DNA of 64,000 nucleotides from Streptomyces sp. NBC_00353 (GTDB lineage: Bacteria > Actinomycetota > Actinomycetes > Streptomycetales > Streptomycetaceae): positions 1,984,001-2,048,000 of the forward strand of contig NZ_CP107985.1 of assembly GCF_036108815.1 (NCBI RefSeq), given 5' to 3'. Position 1 is the first letter of the stretch. The number at the start of each line of letters is the position of its first letter. A program made the translations under genes and the position numbers. The notes under the pieces were generated by a model. The model did not search any database, had not been told where the DNA came from, and saw only the letters and a program-made list of their open reading frames with translations. Positions 26,029 to 34,660 of the stretch are shown one piece after another.

Positions 26029-26997
26029 GTGTCCGTACTGGTCGACCTGATCGTGATGCTGGGCATGCTGGTCGTCGTACCGGCCGGGCTGCGGCTGACC
26101 GGGGCACCCGAGCTCGACCGGATCCGCCGGCTGTGGCCGCTCTTCGCCGTCCCCGGCGCCGTCGCCCTCTGGCTGCCGCGCGGCGGACCCGCCACGATCC
26201 TCGCCGGCTGCTACGCGCTCGGGGCCGTACTCCTCGCCCTGCATGCGCCGCCCCGTCTGCTCCGCAAGGTCCGGGCTTCCGCCGCTCACCGCACCGCCGA
26301 GATCGCGCTGTTCACCGCCCTGGTCGCCCCGTCGGTCGCCGCCACCGCGCTGGTCGCCGAACGCTCCGGGCATGCCCTCTTCGGCTTCGGGCTCGGAATC
26401 CTCGCGCTGACCGTGCCGCACTTCCACTTCGCCGGGTTCGCCGCCGCACTGATCGCCGGACTCGTCTGCCGGGTCGCGGACGGCCCGGCCGGCCGGTTCG
26501 CCGCGTCGAGCGTGCCGCTGGGCACCCTGCTCGTGCTGATCGGCTACTTCATCGGCGACTGGGCCGAGCTGGCCGGGGCAGTCGTGCTGACGGCCGGGAT
26601 GTGGACCGTCGCCCTGTTGACCTGGCGCACGATCCGCGGCAGCAGCCGGGACCGGACCACCCACATGCTGTTCGCCGTCTCGTCCGCCGTGCTCGTGGCG
26701 ACCATGGTGCTCGCGCTGAGCTGGGCGCTCGGCGAGGCGACCGGGCTGCCCCACCCCACGTTGACCTGGATGGCCGCGACCCACGGTCTCGGCAACGCAC
26801 TGGGCTTCGCGCTCTGCTCGGTGCTCGCCTGGCGAAGGCTCCAGGACCGTCCCGAACAGGCCCCACCCGAGCAGGCCCCACCCGACCGCCCTCGCACCGG
26901 GCGGCCCCCTGCCGACCCGGCGCTCACCACCTCGGTCCGCACCGACCCGCCCCTCGCCGGCCTCGCCCTCACCGGCCTCAAGGACAGGACGTCATGA
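26029..26997 (+). CDS. YndJ-family membrane protein
   Basis: 322 residues with about nine hydrophobic helices and a Pro-rich cytoplasmic tail (about 270-322). The motif LTVPHFHFAGFAAALIAG in the middle and WMAATHGLGNALGF near the end are typical of YndJ proteins; the paired His residues may bind a ligand or metal. Start GTG at 26029, with GGGGGA upstream. First gene of an operon with DUF1990 and a lipase-maturation-factor-like gene, under the dual palindrome operator. Function unknown. Confidence 0.8.
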   Translation: MSVLVDLIVMLGMLVVVPAGLRLTGAPELDRIRRLWPLFAVPGAVALWLPRGGPATILAGCYALGAVLLALHAPPRLLRKVRASAAHRTAEIALFTALVAPSVAATALVAERSGHALFGFGLGILALTVPHFHFAGFAAALIAGLVCRVADGPAGRFAASSVPLGTLLVLIGYFIGDWAELAGAVVLTAGMWTVALLTWRTIRGSSRDRTTHMLFAVSSAVLVATMVLALSWALGEATGLPHPTLTWMAATHGLGNALGFALCSVLAWRRLQDRPEQAPPEQAPPDRPRTGRPPADPALTTSVRTDPPLAGLALTGLKDRTS

Positions 26998-27503
26998 GCA
27001 CCCTCACCTATCCCGAGGTCGGCGCCACCCGGCTCGGCCCGCTCCCCGACGGGTACCACCATCTCCACCACCGGGTCGCGGTGGGCCGCGGCCGCGCCGA
27101 CTTCGAGACTGCGGGCGCCGCCATCACCGACTGGCGCATGCATCGCACGTCGGGCGCCCGGGTTCGGGCTTCGGCAGCACGTGCCGAGGCCGGGGCCACC
27201 GTGCGGGTATCGATCGGGGTCGGCCCGTTCCGGTTCACCGCGCCGTGCGAGGTGGTCTGGACCGCGTACGAGAAGGAGCGCATCGGCTTCGCCTACGGCA
27301 CACGTCCGCACCACCCCGAGTGCGGTGAGGAGTGCTTCGTGGTGGACCTGGCGAACGACGGCACCGTGTGGTTCACCGTGCTGGCGTTCTCCCGTCCGGT
27401 CGGTTGGTACACCCGGCTCGCCGGGCCGCTCGTGCCGGTGGCCCAGCGAATGTACGCGCGCCGGCTCGGCACCGCACTGCGCCGGATCGTATCGGCGAGC
27501 TGA
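26994..27503 (+). CDS. DUF1990-family protein
   Basis: 169 residues, soluble. Contains the family's pieces: TYPEVGAT near the start, HHRVAVGRGRADFETA, DWRMH, CEVVWTAYEKERIGFAYGTRPHHPECGEE and the WFTVLAFSRP end region. The ATG overlaps the YndJ stop (ATGA), so they are translationally coupled. The fold is of the lipocalin/START-like small-molecule kind by family knowledge, but no function is established. It is often found near YndJ genes. Confidence 0.85.
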   Translation: MSTLTYPEVGATRLGPLPDGYHHLHHRVAVGRGRADFETAGAAITDWRMHRTSGARVRASAARAEAGATVRVSIGVGPFRFTAPCEVVWTAYEKERIGFAYGTRPHHPECGEECFVVDLANDGTVWFTVLAFSRPVGWYTRLAGPLVPVAQRMYARRLGTALRRIVSAS

Positions 27504-27541
27504 ACCGGCTCAGTCGCTCCGCAGCGCCGATACTGGACGTG

Positions 27542-28978
27542 ATGGAGTGGTTCACCGCAGATGGCTACTGGCTCAGCCGGCTGATCTTCCAGCGGGCTCT
27601 CGCCGGCATCTATCTGGTCGCCTTTCTCGCCGCCGCGCTCCAGTTCCGGGCGCTGATCGGCGAGCGCGGCATGCTCCCGGTGCCGGAGTTCCTGCGGCGT
27701 ACGGACTGGCGGGACGCCCCCGGTCTCTTCCGCCTCCATTACTCCGACCGCTTCTTCGCTGCCGTCTGCTGGACGGGCTGCGCCGTCGCGGTCGCGCTGA
27801 TCGCGGGGGTGGACTCGTACGTGCCGCTGTGGGCCGCGATGCTGCTGTGGCTGCTGCCCTGGGCGCTGTATCTGTCGATCGTCCAGGTCGGCCAGGTCTG
27901 GTACAGCTTCGGCTGGGAGTCGCTGCTCCTGGAGACCGGCTTCCTCGCCGTCTTTCTCGGCAACGCCGGTACGGCTCCGCCGGTCCTGGTGCTGTGGCTG
28001 CTGCGCTGGGTGCTGTTCCGGGTCGAGTTCGGCGCCGGACTGATCAAGATCCGGGGCGACGAGTGCTGGCGCAGGCTGACCTGTCTGGACTTCCACCATG
28101 AGACCCAGCCGATGCCGGGCCCGCTGAGCTGGTTCTTCCACCGGCTGCCGAAGCCGCTCCACCGGGTCGAGGTGGCGGCCAACCATGTCACCCAGCTCCT
28201 GGTCCCGGTGCTGCTGTTCGCCCCGCAGCCGGTGTCGAGCGCGGCCGCCGGGCTGATGATCGCCACCCAGCTGTGGCTGGTGCTGTCCGGGAACTTCGCC
28301 TGGCTGAACTGGGTGACCATCACCCTCGCCCTGTCCGCCGTCGACTGGTCCCTGGTGGCCACGCCACCCGCACAGTCCGCCCCGCCGCTCTGGTACGAGG
28401 TGGTGGTCATCGCCGTCACCGCGCTGGTCGTCGTGCTCAGTTACCGTCCGGCGCGCAACCTGATCTCCCGTCGCCAGGTGATGAACCGCTCCTTCGACCC
28501 GCTGCATCTCGTCAATACGTACGGTGCGTTCGGCAGCATCAGCCGGGTCCGCCTGGAGATCGTGGTCGAGGGCACCGACGAGCAGCTGCTCCACCCGGGC
28601 ACGGCCTGGCAGGAGTACGGCTTCCACGGCAAACCGGGTGATCCGCGCCGACTGCCGCGCCAGTTCGCCCCGTACCATCTGCGGCTCGACTGGCTGATGT
28701 GGTTCGCGGCGCTGTCCCCCGCGTACGCACAGTCCTGGTTCGGCCCGTTCGTGGAGCGGCTGCTGGAGAACGACCGGGACACGCTGCGGCTGCTGCGCCA
28801 CAACCCGTTCCCCGACGTCCCGCCCACCCACATTCGCGCCAGGGTGTACCACTACCGGTACACGACCTGGCGCGAACTGCGGGCCACCGGACGCTGGTGG
28901 CACCGCACCTATGTGCGGGACTTCATCCGGCCCGTCTCGCTCGGTCCCTCGTTCCTCAGCCCGACCAGGCGACCTTGA
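27542..28978 (+). CDS. Lipase maturation factor-like membrane protein
   Basis: 478 residues. An N-terminal helix-rich membrane part (up to about residue 310) carries LMF1-family motifs YSFGWESLLLETGFLAVF, RWVLFRVEFGAGLIKIRGD and CWRRLTCLDFHHETQPMPGP. A C-terminal soluble domain includes RLDWLMWFAAL and FPDVPPTHIRARVYHYRYT. In vertebrates LMF1 helps lipases fold; bacterial roles are unknown. ATG at 27542 (GTG at 27539 possible). Third gene of the operator-controlled operon, 38 bases after DUF1990. Its 3' end overlaps the convergent fucosidase gene by 23 bases. Confidence 0.87.
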   Translation: MEWFTADGYWLSRLIFQRALAGIYLVAFLAAALQFRALIGERGMLPVPEFLRRTDWRDAPGLFRLHYSDRFFAAVCWTGCAVAVALIAGVDSYVPLWAAMLLWLLPWALYLSIVQVGQVWYSFGWESLLLETGFLAVFLGNAGTAPPVLVLWLLRWVLFRVEFGAGLIKIRGDECWRRLTCLDFHHETQPMPGPLSWFFHRLPKPLHRVEVAANHVTQLLVPVLLFAPQPVSSAAAGLMIATQLWLVLSGNFAWLNWVTITLALSAVDWSLVATPPAQSAPPLWYEVVVIAVTALVVVLSYRPARNLISRRQVMNRSFDPLHLVNTYGAFGSISRVRLEIVVEGTDEQLLHPGTAWQEYGFHGKPGDPRRLPRQFAPYHLRLDWLMWFAALSPAYAQSWFGPFVERLLENDRDTLRLLRHNPFPDVPPTHIRARVYHYRYTTWRELRATGRWWHRTYVRDFIRPVSLGPSFLSPTRRP

Positions 28979-31316
28979 AGACCCAGGCGTGCTTCCCGGT
29001 CCTCCGGGCGCCCGCCGGTACGTCGATCACCAGCGAGCCGCCCGTGGTGCGCCAGTGGAGCGGCCGGTCGTACCCGAGCAGGGTGACCCGGTCGCCGCTG
29101 CGGATCGGCACCGGGGCCTCGACGGTGAGGGTGGCGCCGGGCTGCGCCAGCGAGTGGATGTAGAAGGCCTTGTCCGGCCGGACGGTGAACCGCAGGTCCT
29201 CGCCGAGCTGCGGCATCCGTGACCAGTACGTGGTCCCGTGGATGGCTTCGCCGTTGGTCTTGAGCCACTCCCCCGTCTCGCGCAGCCGGCGCTGCATGAT
29301 CTCGGGGATCGTGCCGTCGGCCTTCGGTCCGATGTCGAGCAGGAAATTGCCGTTCTTGGAGACGATGTCGACGAGCGAGTGCACGACCTCCTCGGTGGTC
29401 ATGTACTTCTCGTCGGGTGTCTGGGCGTTGTAGCCGTACGAGAACGGGTCGAGGCCCCGACTGGATTCCCATTTCGCCGTGACGATCTGGTCGTACGTCG
29501 TGTATTCGGGCGTCGTGAAGTCGTATGTCCCGATCCCGGAGCGGTTGTTGACGGTGACATCGATGGGCCGGGCCCGGTTCTTGGCGTGGTTGAAGTACTC
29601 GGACAGCACCCGGTGGCTGTCGTTGTCGCCGCCGATGTCGCACCAGAGGATCTCGGGGTCGTACCCGTGGACCAGCTCCAGCATCTGCGGGCCCTGGAAC
29701 TCGGTGACGTAGTCCTTGCCCGCCGTGTATCCGGTGTACGGGACGGGCTCCAGGGTGTACGGGTTGCGCGGGGCGTGGCCCATCCAGGGGTGGTCGGGGT
29801 TGAACCACTCGGGCATCGAGAAGTACAGCCCTCGGTGCAGTTCCGGGGTGTAGCGGCGCGAGGCGTCGAAGAGCTCCTTGACCAGGTCGCGCCCCGGCCC
29901 CATCTTCACCGCGTTGCGGTCGGAGAGCTTGGTGTCCCAGAGCGCGAAGCCCTCATGATGCTTGGAGGTGAGGACGTGGTACTGCGCGCCCGCGTCCCGG
30001 AACAGCTCCACCCAGGACCGGGGGTCGAAACGCTCGGCACGGAACTGCGGGATGAAGTCGTCGTAGTTGAAGGACTCGCCGTACGTGTCGCGGTGGTGGG
30101 CGTACGTCGGGTTGTTGGGGTCCTGCATCTGGTTCCAGTACCACTCGGCGTACTGCGTACCCACCGGAGCCCAGGCGGGTACCGAGTAGACCCCCCAGTG
30201 GATGAAGATGCCGAACTTCGCCTCCTGGAACCAGTACGGCGCCTGGTGGGTGGAGAGGGAGGTGTCGGTGGGCCGGTAGTCGGGGACGCCGAGGGTGAGC
30301 GAGCGGCGGACGGTGGCCGCCTGCTGTCCGCGGCCGCGCGCGACAACGTTGCCGTCCTGGGCGGTGCCGGGTGCGGTGCCCGGCCTGCTGCGGATGCCGA
30401 TCCGGACGCGAGCCTGGTCGCCGGGGGCGAGCCGGGTGATCCGGGCGGGTTCGACGGTACGGGCTCCGGGGACGTCCACGGAGAGGCTGAGGCCGTCGGC
30501 GGCGAGGACGGCGACGGTGCCCGCGTTGACGACGGTGGCCTCGACGCTCTGCGCGCCGGAGTCCAGCAGCGAGGTGGTGGAGTGCGCGTCGCGCAGGGAC
30601 AGTGCCCGCCCCTCGGCGGCCGGCTGGAGCGAGAGCGCGAAGATGTGCAGGGACGAGCTGTTGGCCTCGGCGGGCCGGGTGGTGGGCAGGGTCAGCGCGA
30701 CGGCTTCCCGGCTCGGGTCGAGCGCGATCTCGGTGACGGCGATGGAGACCTGGTGCGCGTCCTTGTCACCGTCGGGGCGGTAGCGGTACGGAGCGGTGAG
30801 CGCACCGCTGCCGGAATACCAGTCGGGGCCGCCGAGGGCGGGGGTCGATGTGGTGCCGTCCGCGTAGTGGACGGTGGCCTGGCCGGAGGCGGCTCCGTAG
30901 CTGCATGCGGTGAGGAAGAGCCCGGAGAGGTAGCGGCCGGGCGGCAGATCGATGCGCTGGCCGAGGGCGACGATGTTGTTCTCGGCTCCGGCGCCGGAGG
31001 CCGGGAAGAGGAACGTGGTGCCGTCGATCTCTGTTTCTCCGGCGGGGAGCTCCTCACCGGGGAAGGTGTAGCCGGAGCCGTCGAAGTTGCCGCCACGGGC
31101 CTCGGCGGTATCGATGCCGTCGTTGTCGAACCAGCTGTCCAGGGGCACGGGGACGGCGGCGGGGACAGTGCCCCAGTCGCTGCCGTGGGCGTCCGGCCCC
31201 GGGAGTGCGGCTCCGGTTCGCGGGGCCGCATCGGCGGTGGCGGGGCTGAGCAGGGCGGCGCCGACTGCCGCCCCTGCCGTCATTCCGAGTACATGGCGTC
31301 TGGGAAGTTCGGTCAT
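28956..31316 (-). CDS. Secreted alpha-L-fucosidase (GH29)
   Basis: 786 residues. Tat-like signal (PRRHVLGMTAG, cleavage near ADAA). An N-terminal beta domain (about 55-210) has the DSWFDNDGID and GNFDGSGYTFPGEELPAG start seen in many Streptomyces glycosidases; a NEW3-like linker domain follows (about 210-350). The GH29 barrel (about 360-690) contains YWFQEAKFGIFIHWGVYS, HHEGFALWDTK and the nucleophile Asp in EILWCDIGGD. It releases L-fucose outside the cell, feeding the fucose operon at 19-21 kb. Convergent with the LMF-like gene. Confidence 0.93.
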   Translation of the reverse strand: MTELPRRHVLGMTAGAAVGAALLSPATADAAPRTGAALPGPDAHGSDWGTVPAAVPVPLDSWFDNDGIDTAEARGGNFDGSGYTFPGEELPAGETEIDGTTFLFPASGAGAENNIVALGQRIDLPPGRYLSGLFLTACSYGAASGQATVHYADGTTSTPALGGPDWYSGSGALTAPYRYRPDGDKDAHQVSIAVTEIALDPSREAVALTLPTTRPAEANSSSLHIFALSLQPAAEGRALSLRDAHSTTSLLDSGAQSVEATVVNAGTVAVLAADGLSLSVDVPGARTVEPARITRLAPGDQARVRIGIRSRPGTAPGTAQDGNVVARGRGQQAATVRRSLTLGVPDYRPTDTSLSTHQAPYWFQEAKFGIFIHWGVYSVPAWAPVGTQYAEWYWNQMQDPNNPTYAHHRDTYGESFNYDDFIPQFRAERFDPRSWVELFRDAGAQYHVLTSKHHEGFALWDTKLSDRNAVKMGPGRDLVKELFDASRRYTPELHRGLYFSMPEWFNPDHPWMGHAPRNPYTLEPVPYTGYTAGKDYVTEFQGPQMLELVHGYDPEILWCDIGGDNDSHRVLSEYFNHAKNRARPIDVTVNNRSGIGTYDFTTPEYTTYDQIVTAKWESSRGLDPFSYGYNAQTPDEKYMTTEEVVHSLVDIVSKNGNFLLDIGPKADGTIPEIMQRRLRETGEWLKTNGEAIHGTTYWSRMPQLGEDLRFTVRPDKAFYIHSLAQPGATLTVEAPVPIRSGDRVTLLGYDRPLHWRTTGGSLVIDVPAGARRTGKHAWVFKVAWSG

Positions 31317-31466
31317 GACGTCCGATGATTGGAGCGTGGCGGAGACCTGTCAATGAAATTTTCCAGACAGAACGAAACTTCTTCCCCGCAACCATCGGAT
31401 GACTGGATGCATTTGCGGTCAGGACGTGCGGTCCGCCGACCCTGCCGAACTGCTGGACCACATGCC

Positions 31467-31506
31467 GAAGCCCCGGCTCTCCATGGTGGCGGAGGGCCGG
31501 GGCTTC
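31467..31506 (-). terminator. Terminator of the small-protein gene
   Basis: Hairpin with a 16-bp stem (31467-31482 and 31491-31506, one G-U pair) and an 8-nt loop. It lies about 50 bases downstream of the small minus-strand gene and fits as its terminator. Confidence 0.65.
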
Positions 31507-31558
31507 CGAGCTGACGGACCGGGGCGAGTGATCGGGCCGCGCGGGTCGGGCCGGAGGA

Positions 31559-31732
31559 TCAGTCGATGCCCTGCAGGATGTGCGGCTCGGCGAGATCGTC
31601 CTCGTAGCCGGCCAGCCGGATCGGTGCGGATCTGGCCCAGACTTCGATGTTCCGGAGCTTCTCGGGCCGCTTGGCCTGCTCTCCGTGTCGCTCCGCCGGT
31701 CGCTTCTCGTGCTTCGTCAGTTCTGGTGTCAC
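31559..31732 (-). CDS. Small charged protein, 57 residues, unknown
   Basis: GTG at 31732 follows a near-perfect AAAGGAG at seven bases' distance. The product begins MTPELTKHEKRPAERHGEQA, is highly charged for the first half, then reads RNIEVWARSAPIRLAGYEDD and ends LAEPHILQGID. It has no Cys, no signal peptide and no membrane segment. A strong hairpin terminates it about 50 bases downstream. A charged leader followed by a less charged C-terminal part is also what RiPP precursor peptides look like, but no modification enzyme is adjacent. I do not recognise the family; real gene likely from the ribosome site and terminator. Confidence 0.6.
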   Translation of the reverse strand: MTPELTKHEKRPAERHGEQAKRPEKLRNIEVWARSAPIRLAGYEDDLAEPHILQGID

Positions 31733-31933
31733 CGCGCACTCCTTTGTGTCACGTCACCCCGGGCGGCGCCGAGCCTCCGGCCTCAGTAACCGGAAATCGA
31801 CTGCCCATAAGGGGCAGGGGCAGGAACAGTTCGGTCGCGGTGGCGCCGGGTGTGGGTCGGGGACGGCGGCCTGGTTACAGACCTGTCCCAGGACGGCCGA
31901 GGAGGTTTCGTGGATCCCTTGGTGGCGTCCGTG

Positions 31934-31952
31934 CACATCAGCCTAACCAAAT
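31934..31952 (-). promoter_or_regulatory. Weak iron-box-like sequence
   Basis: On the minus strand TTTGGTTAGGCTGATGTGC matches the 19-bp actinobacterial iron box (DmdR1/IdeR type) at about 13 positions, all in the left half and centre. It is about 200 bases upstream of the small-protein gene. The match is too weak to call firmly. Confidence 0.2.
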
Positions 31953-32011
31953 GAGCGCGTCCGCGCTCGATGGAATGCGTGCAGTAGGTCACTTTCGGAC
32001 AACCGGGTGAT

Positions 32012-33496
32012 CTACCAGCCTGCGGGCGCGTAGTCCTTGAGGAAGCAACCGAACAGATCTTCGCCCTCTTCGCCCCGCACGATCGGGTCGTAGACCCGGG
32101 CGGCTCCGTCGACCAGGTCGAGCGGGGCGTGGAAGCCCTCCTCGGCGAGGCGGATCTTGTCGGGGTGCGGACGCTCGTCGGTGATCCAGCCGGTGTCGAC
32201 GGCGGTCATCAGGATGCCGTCCTTCTCGAACATCTCCTGCGCGCTGGTGCGGGTGAGCATGTTCAGCGCGGCCTTGGCCATGTTGGTGTGCGGGTGGCCC
32301 GCGCCCTTGTAACCCCGGCTGAACACGCCCTCCATCGCCGAGACGTTGACCACATAGGCCCGCTTGGCGGCCGTCGCGGCCATCGCCGGGCGGAGCCGGC
32401 TGATCAGGATGAACGGCGCGGTGGAGTTGCAGAGCTGGACCTCGAGCAGTTCGATCGGTTCGACCTCTTCGACCGTCTGGATCCAGCTGTTGGTGTGATG
32501 CAGGTCGGGTACGAGGCCGCCCGCGTCGATCGCGGTGCCGGCGGCGATCCGTTCCAGGGACGCGGAGCCGGTGACCAGAGCGAGCTCGGTGACGTCCTGC
32601 GCGGTCAGGCCCTCCTTGCGGGCGGCAGGCAGGGCCGCGACGCGGTCGACCGAACCGCTGCCGAAGGTGCCGATGACCTCGGCGGCGGGGAGCTCGCCCG
32701 CAGGCAGCGGGGCGGATTCGGCACTCACCAGTTCGCTGTACGCCTGCGGGGAGCGGCGCACCGTCTGGGCGGCGTTGTTGATCAGGATGTCCAGCGGTCC
32801 TTCGGCGGCGACCGAGTCGGCGAGCGCGACGACCTGGGCGGGGTCACGCAGATCGATGCCGACGATCTTCAGCCGGTGGATCCACTCGGCGCTGTCCGGC
32901 ATCGCCTTGAAGCGGCGGATCGCGTCGTTGGGGAAGCGGGTGGTGATCGTGGTGTGCGCGCCGTCGCGCAGCAGCCGCAGCGCGATGTACATGCCGATCT
33001 TGGCGCGGCCGCCGGTGAGGAGCGCCCGGCGCCCGGTGAGGTCGGTGCGCGCGTCGCGGCGGGACCGGTTCTCCTTGGCGCACTGCGGGCAGAGCTGGTG
33101 GTAGAAGGCGTCGACCTCGACGTACCGGGTCTTGCAGATGTAGCAGGACCGGGGCCGCTGAAGTATCCCGGCGATCTCGGCACCGGCCGAGGAGGACGGC
33201 AGGACGCCCTGGGTCTCGTCGTCGATGCGTTCGGCCGAGCCGGTGGCTGTGGCTTCGGTGACGGCCTTGTCGTGCGCGGTCTTGGCGGCCCGGCGCTCCT
33301 GGCGGCGACGCTGCTTCACGGTCCGGTAGACACCGGCGGTGGCGCGGCGCACGGCGATGGCGTCCGGGTGGTCGACCTCGATGGTGTCGAGTTCGTCGAG
33401 CACGCTGAGGCAGACGGCCAGCCGCTCCGGGTCGATACCGGGACCGAACTCCTCGATACCGGGAGCGAACTCCTGGCTGTCCTCTGTCACCGTCAT
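32012..33496 (-). CDS. SDR-family protein with N-terminal zinc ribbon
   Basis: 494 residues. Residues 1-115 are helical with a basic RRRQERRAAK stretch. A four-Cys ribbon follows (CYIC...CPQC, about 118-140). Then a Rossmann domain: LTGGRAKIGMYIALRLL, NNAAQTV and a catalytic-type S and Y-x3-K region (VNVSAMEG ... KGAGHPHTNMAKAALNML), where the usual Tyr appears replaced. ATG at 33496 has GAGGA at good spacing. The combination of a zinc ribbon and SDR domain is conserved in actinomycetes, but the substrate is unknown. Divergent from the sigma gene. Confidence 0.8.
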   Translation of the reverse strand: MTVTEDSQEFAPGIEEFGPGIDPERLAVCLSVLDELDTIEVDHPDAIAVRRATAGVYRTVKQRRRQERRAAKTAHDKAVTEATATGSAERIDDETQGVLPSSSAGAEIAGILQRPRSCYICKTRYVEVDAFYHQLCPQCAKENRSRRDARTDLTGRRALLTGGRAKIGMYIALRLLRDGAHTTITTRFPNDAIRRFKAMPDSAEWIHRLKIVGIDLRDPAQVVALADSVAAEGPLDILINNAAQTVRRSPQAYSELVSAESAPLPAGELPAAEVIGTFGSGSVDRVAALPAARKEGLTAQDVTELALVTGSASLERIAAGTAIDAGGLVPDLHHTNSWIQTVEEVEPIELLEVQLCNSTAPFILISRLRPAMAATAAKRAYVVNVSAMEGVFSRGYKGAGHPHTNMAKAALNMLTRTSAQEMFEKDGILMTAVDTGWITDERPHPDKIRLAEEGFHAPLDLVDGAARVYDPIVRGEEGEDLFGCFLKDYAPAGW

Positions 33497-33679
33497 TGCC
33501 GTTCCTCTGTCGCTGGTCATGGGGTCACTGGTTGCGGGCAGAGCGCCCCGATCAAGTTTGCCATGCAACGGGCGCTGCTCCGTTCGCGTGAAGCGGCGCG
33601 CGGCAGGGAATAGGCATGACTTCGCCACGGCCGGGCAGGAGCGCGTCGACAACATTCCGCCGTAGGGGAGGACGACGTC

Positions 33680-34558
33680 ATGGCAGCCAGGTCCGCACGG
33701 ACGACCGCAGTGATGGGCGTACCGGCACAACGGATCGAGCCGACCAGTGGGCTGCCACTGGTCGAGGACGCCGGCAGCGTCGCACCGACCGATGCCCGCG
33801 CGCTCTCGAAGCTGTTCTTCGACCGCCTCCAGGATCTGGAGGAGGGGACGCACGCGTACGCGTACGCCCGCAACACGCTGATCGAGATGAACATCTCCCT
33901 GGTGCACTTCGCCGCGTCCCGCTTCCGCAACCGGGCCGGTGACGACGCCGAGGACATCATCCAGGTCGGCACGATAGGTCTGATCAAGGCGATCGACCGG
34001 TTCGACCTGTCCCGCGAGGTCGAGTTCGCCACCTTCGCGGTGCCGTACATCGTCGGCGAGATCAAGCGGTTCTTCCGTGACACGACGTGGGCCGTCCATG
34101 TGCCGCGGCGGCTGCAGGAGCTCCGTGTCGATCTGGCGAAGGCCAAGGAGCGGCTCGCGCTGGAGCTGGACCGGGACCCCACCGTCACGGAGCTCGCCGC
34201 GCATCTGGAGCTGCCCGAGGACGAGATCATCGAGGGCCTGGTCGCCGCCAACGGTTACGCGGCGGGGTCCCTGGACACCCATGCGGTCGACAGCGACCAC
34301 GGCAAGGACCGGCGCACGTTCGCCGACGTGCTGGGCGCACCCGATCCGGCCATGGAGAGCGTCGAGAATCTGCATGCGCTGGCGCCGCTCCTCGCCGGGC
34401 TCGACGACCGCGAACGGCGGATCGTGCAGATGCGCTTCGGTGCCGAGATGACGCAGTCGGAGATCGGGGCGGAGCTGGGGGTCTCCCAGATGCATGTGTC
34501 CCGGCTGCTGTCCCGGATCGTGAAGCGACTGCGTACCGGCATGTGCGTGGTCAGCTGA
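33680..34558 (+). CDS. SigB/SigF-type RNA polymerase sigma factor
   Basis: 292 residues. Region 2 in AEDIIQVGTIGLIKAIDRFD and FATFAVPYIVGEIKRFFRD; region 3 in VPRRLQELRVDLAKAKERLA; region 4 in ERRIVQMRFGAEMTQSEIGAELGVSQMHVSRLLSRI. This is the stress/sporulation group controlled by partner-switching. GGGAGGA precedes the ATG. The HATPase gene at 34661, 102 bases downstream, is a possible anti-sigma partner; the anti-anti-sigma factor is not nearby, although the phosphatase at 22943 could act in the same network. Confidence 0.93.
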   Translation: MAARSARTTAVMGVPAQRIEPTSGLPLVEDAGSVAPTDARALSKLFFDRLQDLEEGTHAYAYARNTLIEMNISLVHFAASRFRNRAGDDAEDIIQVGTIGLIKAIDRFDLSREVEFATFAVPYIVGEIKRFFRDTTWAVHVPRRLQELRVDLAKAKERLALELDRDPTVTELAAHLELPEDEIIEGLVAANGYAAGSLDTHAVDSDHGKDRRTFADVLGAPDPAMESVENLHALAPLLAGLDDRERRIVQMRFGAEMTQSEIGAELGVSQMHVSRLLSRIVKRLRTGMCVVS

Positions 34559-34581
34559 ACCGCGTCGTCCACTTTTGCCTG

Positions 34582-34606
34582 GAGTGAGACCGTTCGCCGC
34601 GGGTAG
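34582..34606 (+). promoter_or_regulatory. Candidate SigB-type promoter
   Basis: GAGT (34582) and GGGTAG (34601) separated by 15 bases, close to the GNNT-N14-16-GGGTA(C/T) pattern of Streptomyces SigB-family promoters. It lies between the sigma gene and the HATPase gene, so the latter may have its own stress promoter in addition to readthrough. Confidence 0.45.
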
Positions 34607-34660
34607 GCGCACGGTGAGACATGGTCACCGACCATCCCTGCGTCGCCCTGGCTGGAGCAC

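Noticed and set aside
31934..31952. Iron box for the small-peptide gene
   Set aside because: Only about 13 of 19 positions fit and the right arm of the palindrome is missing, so it was kept only as a low-confidence site.
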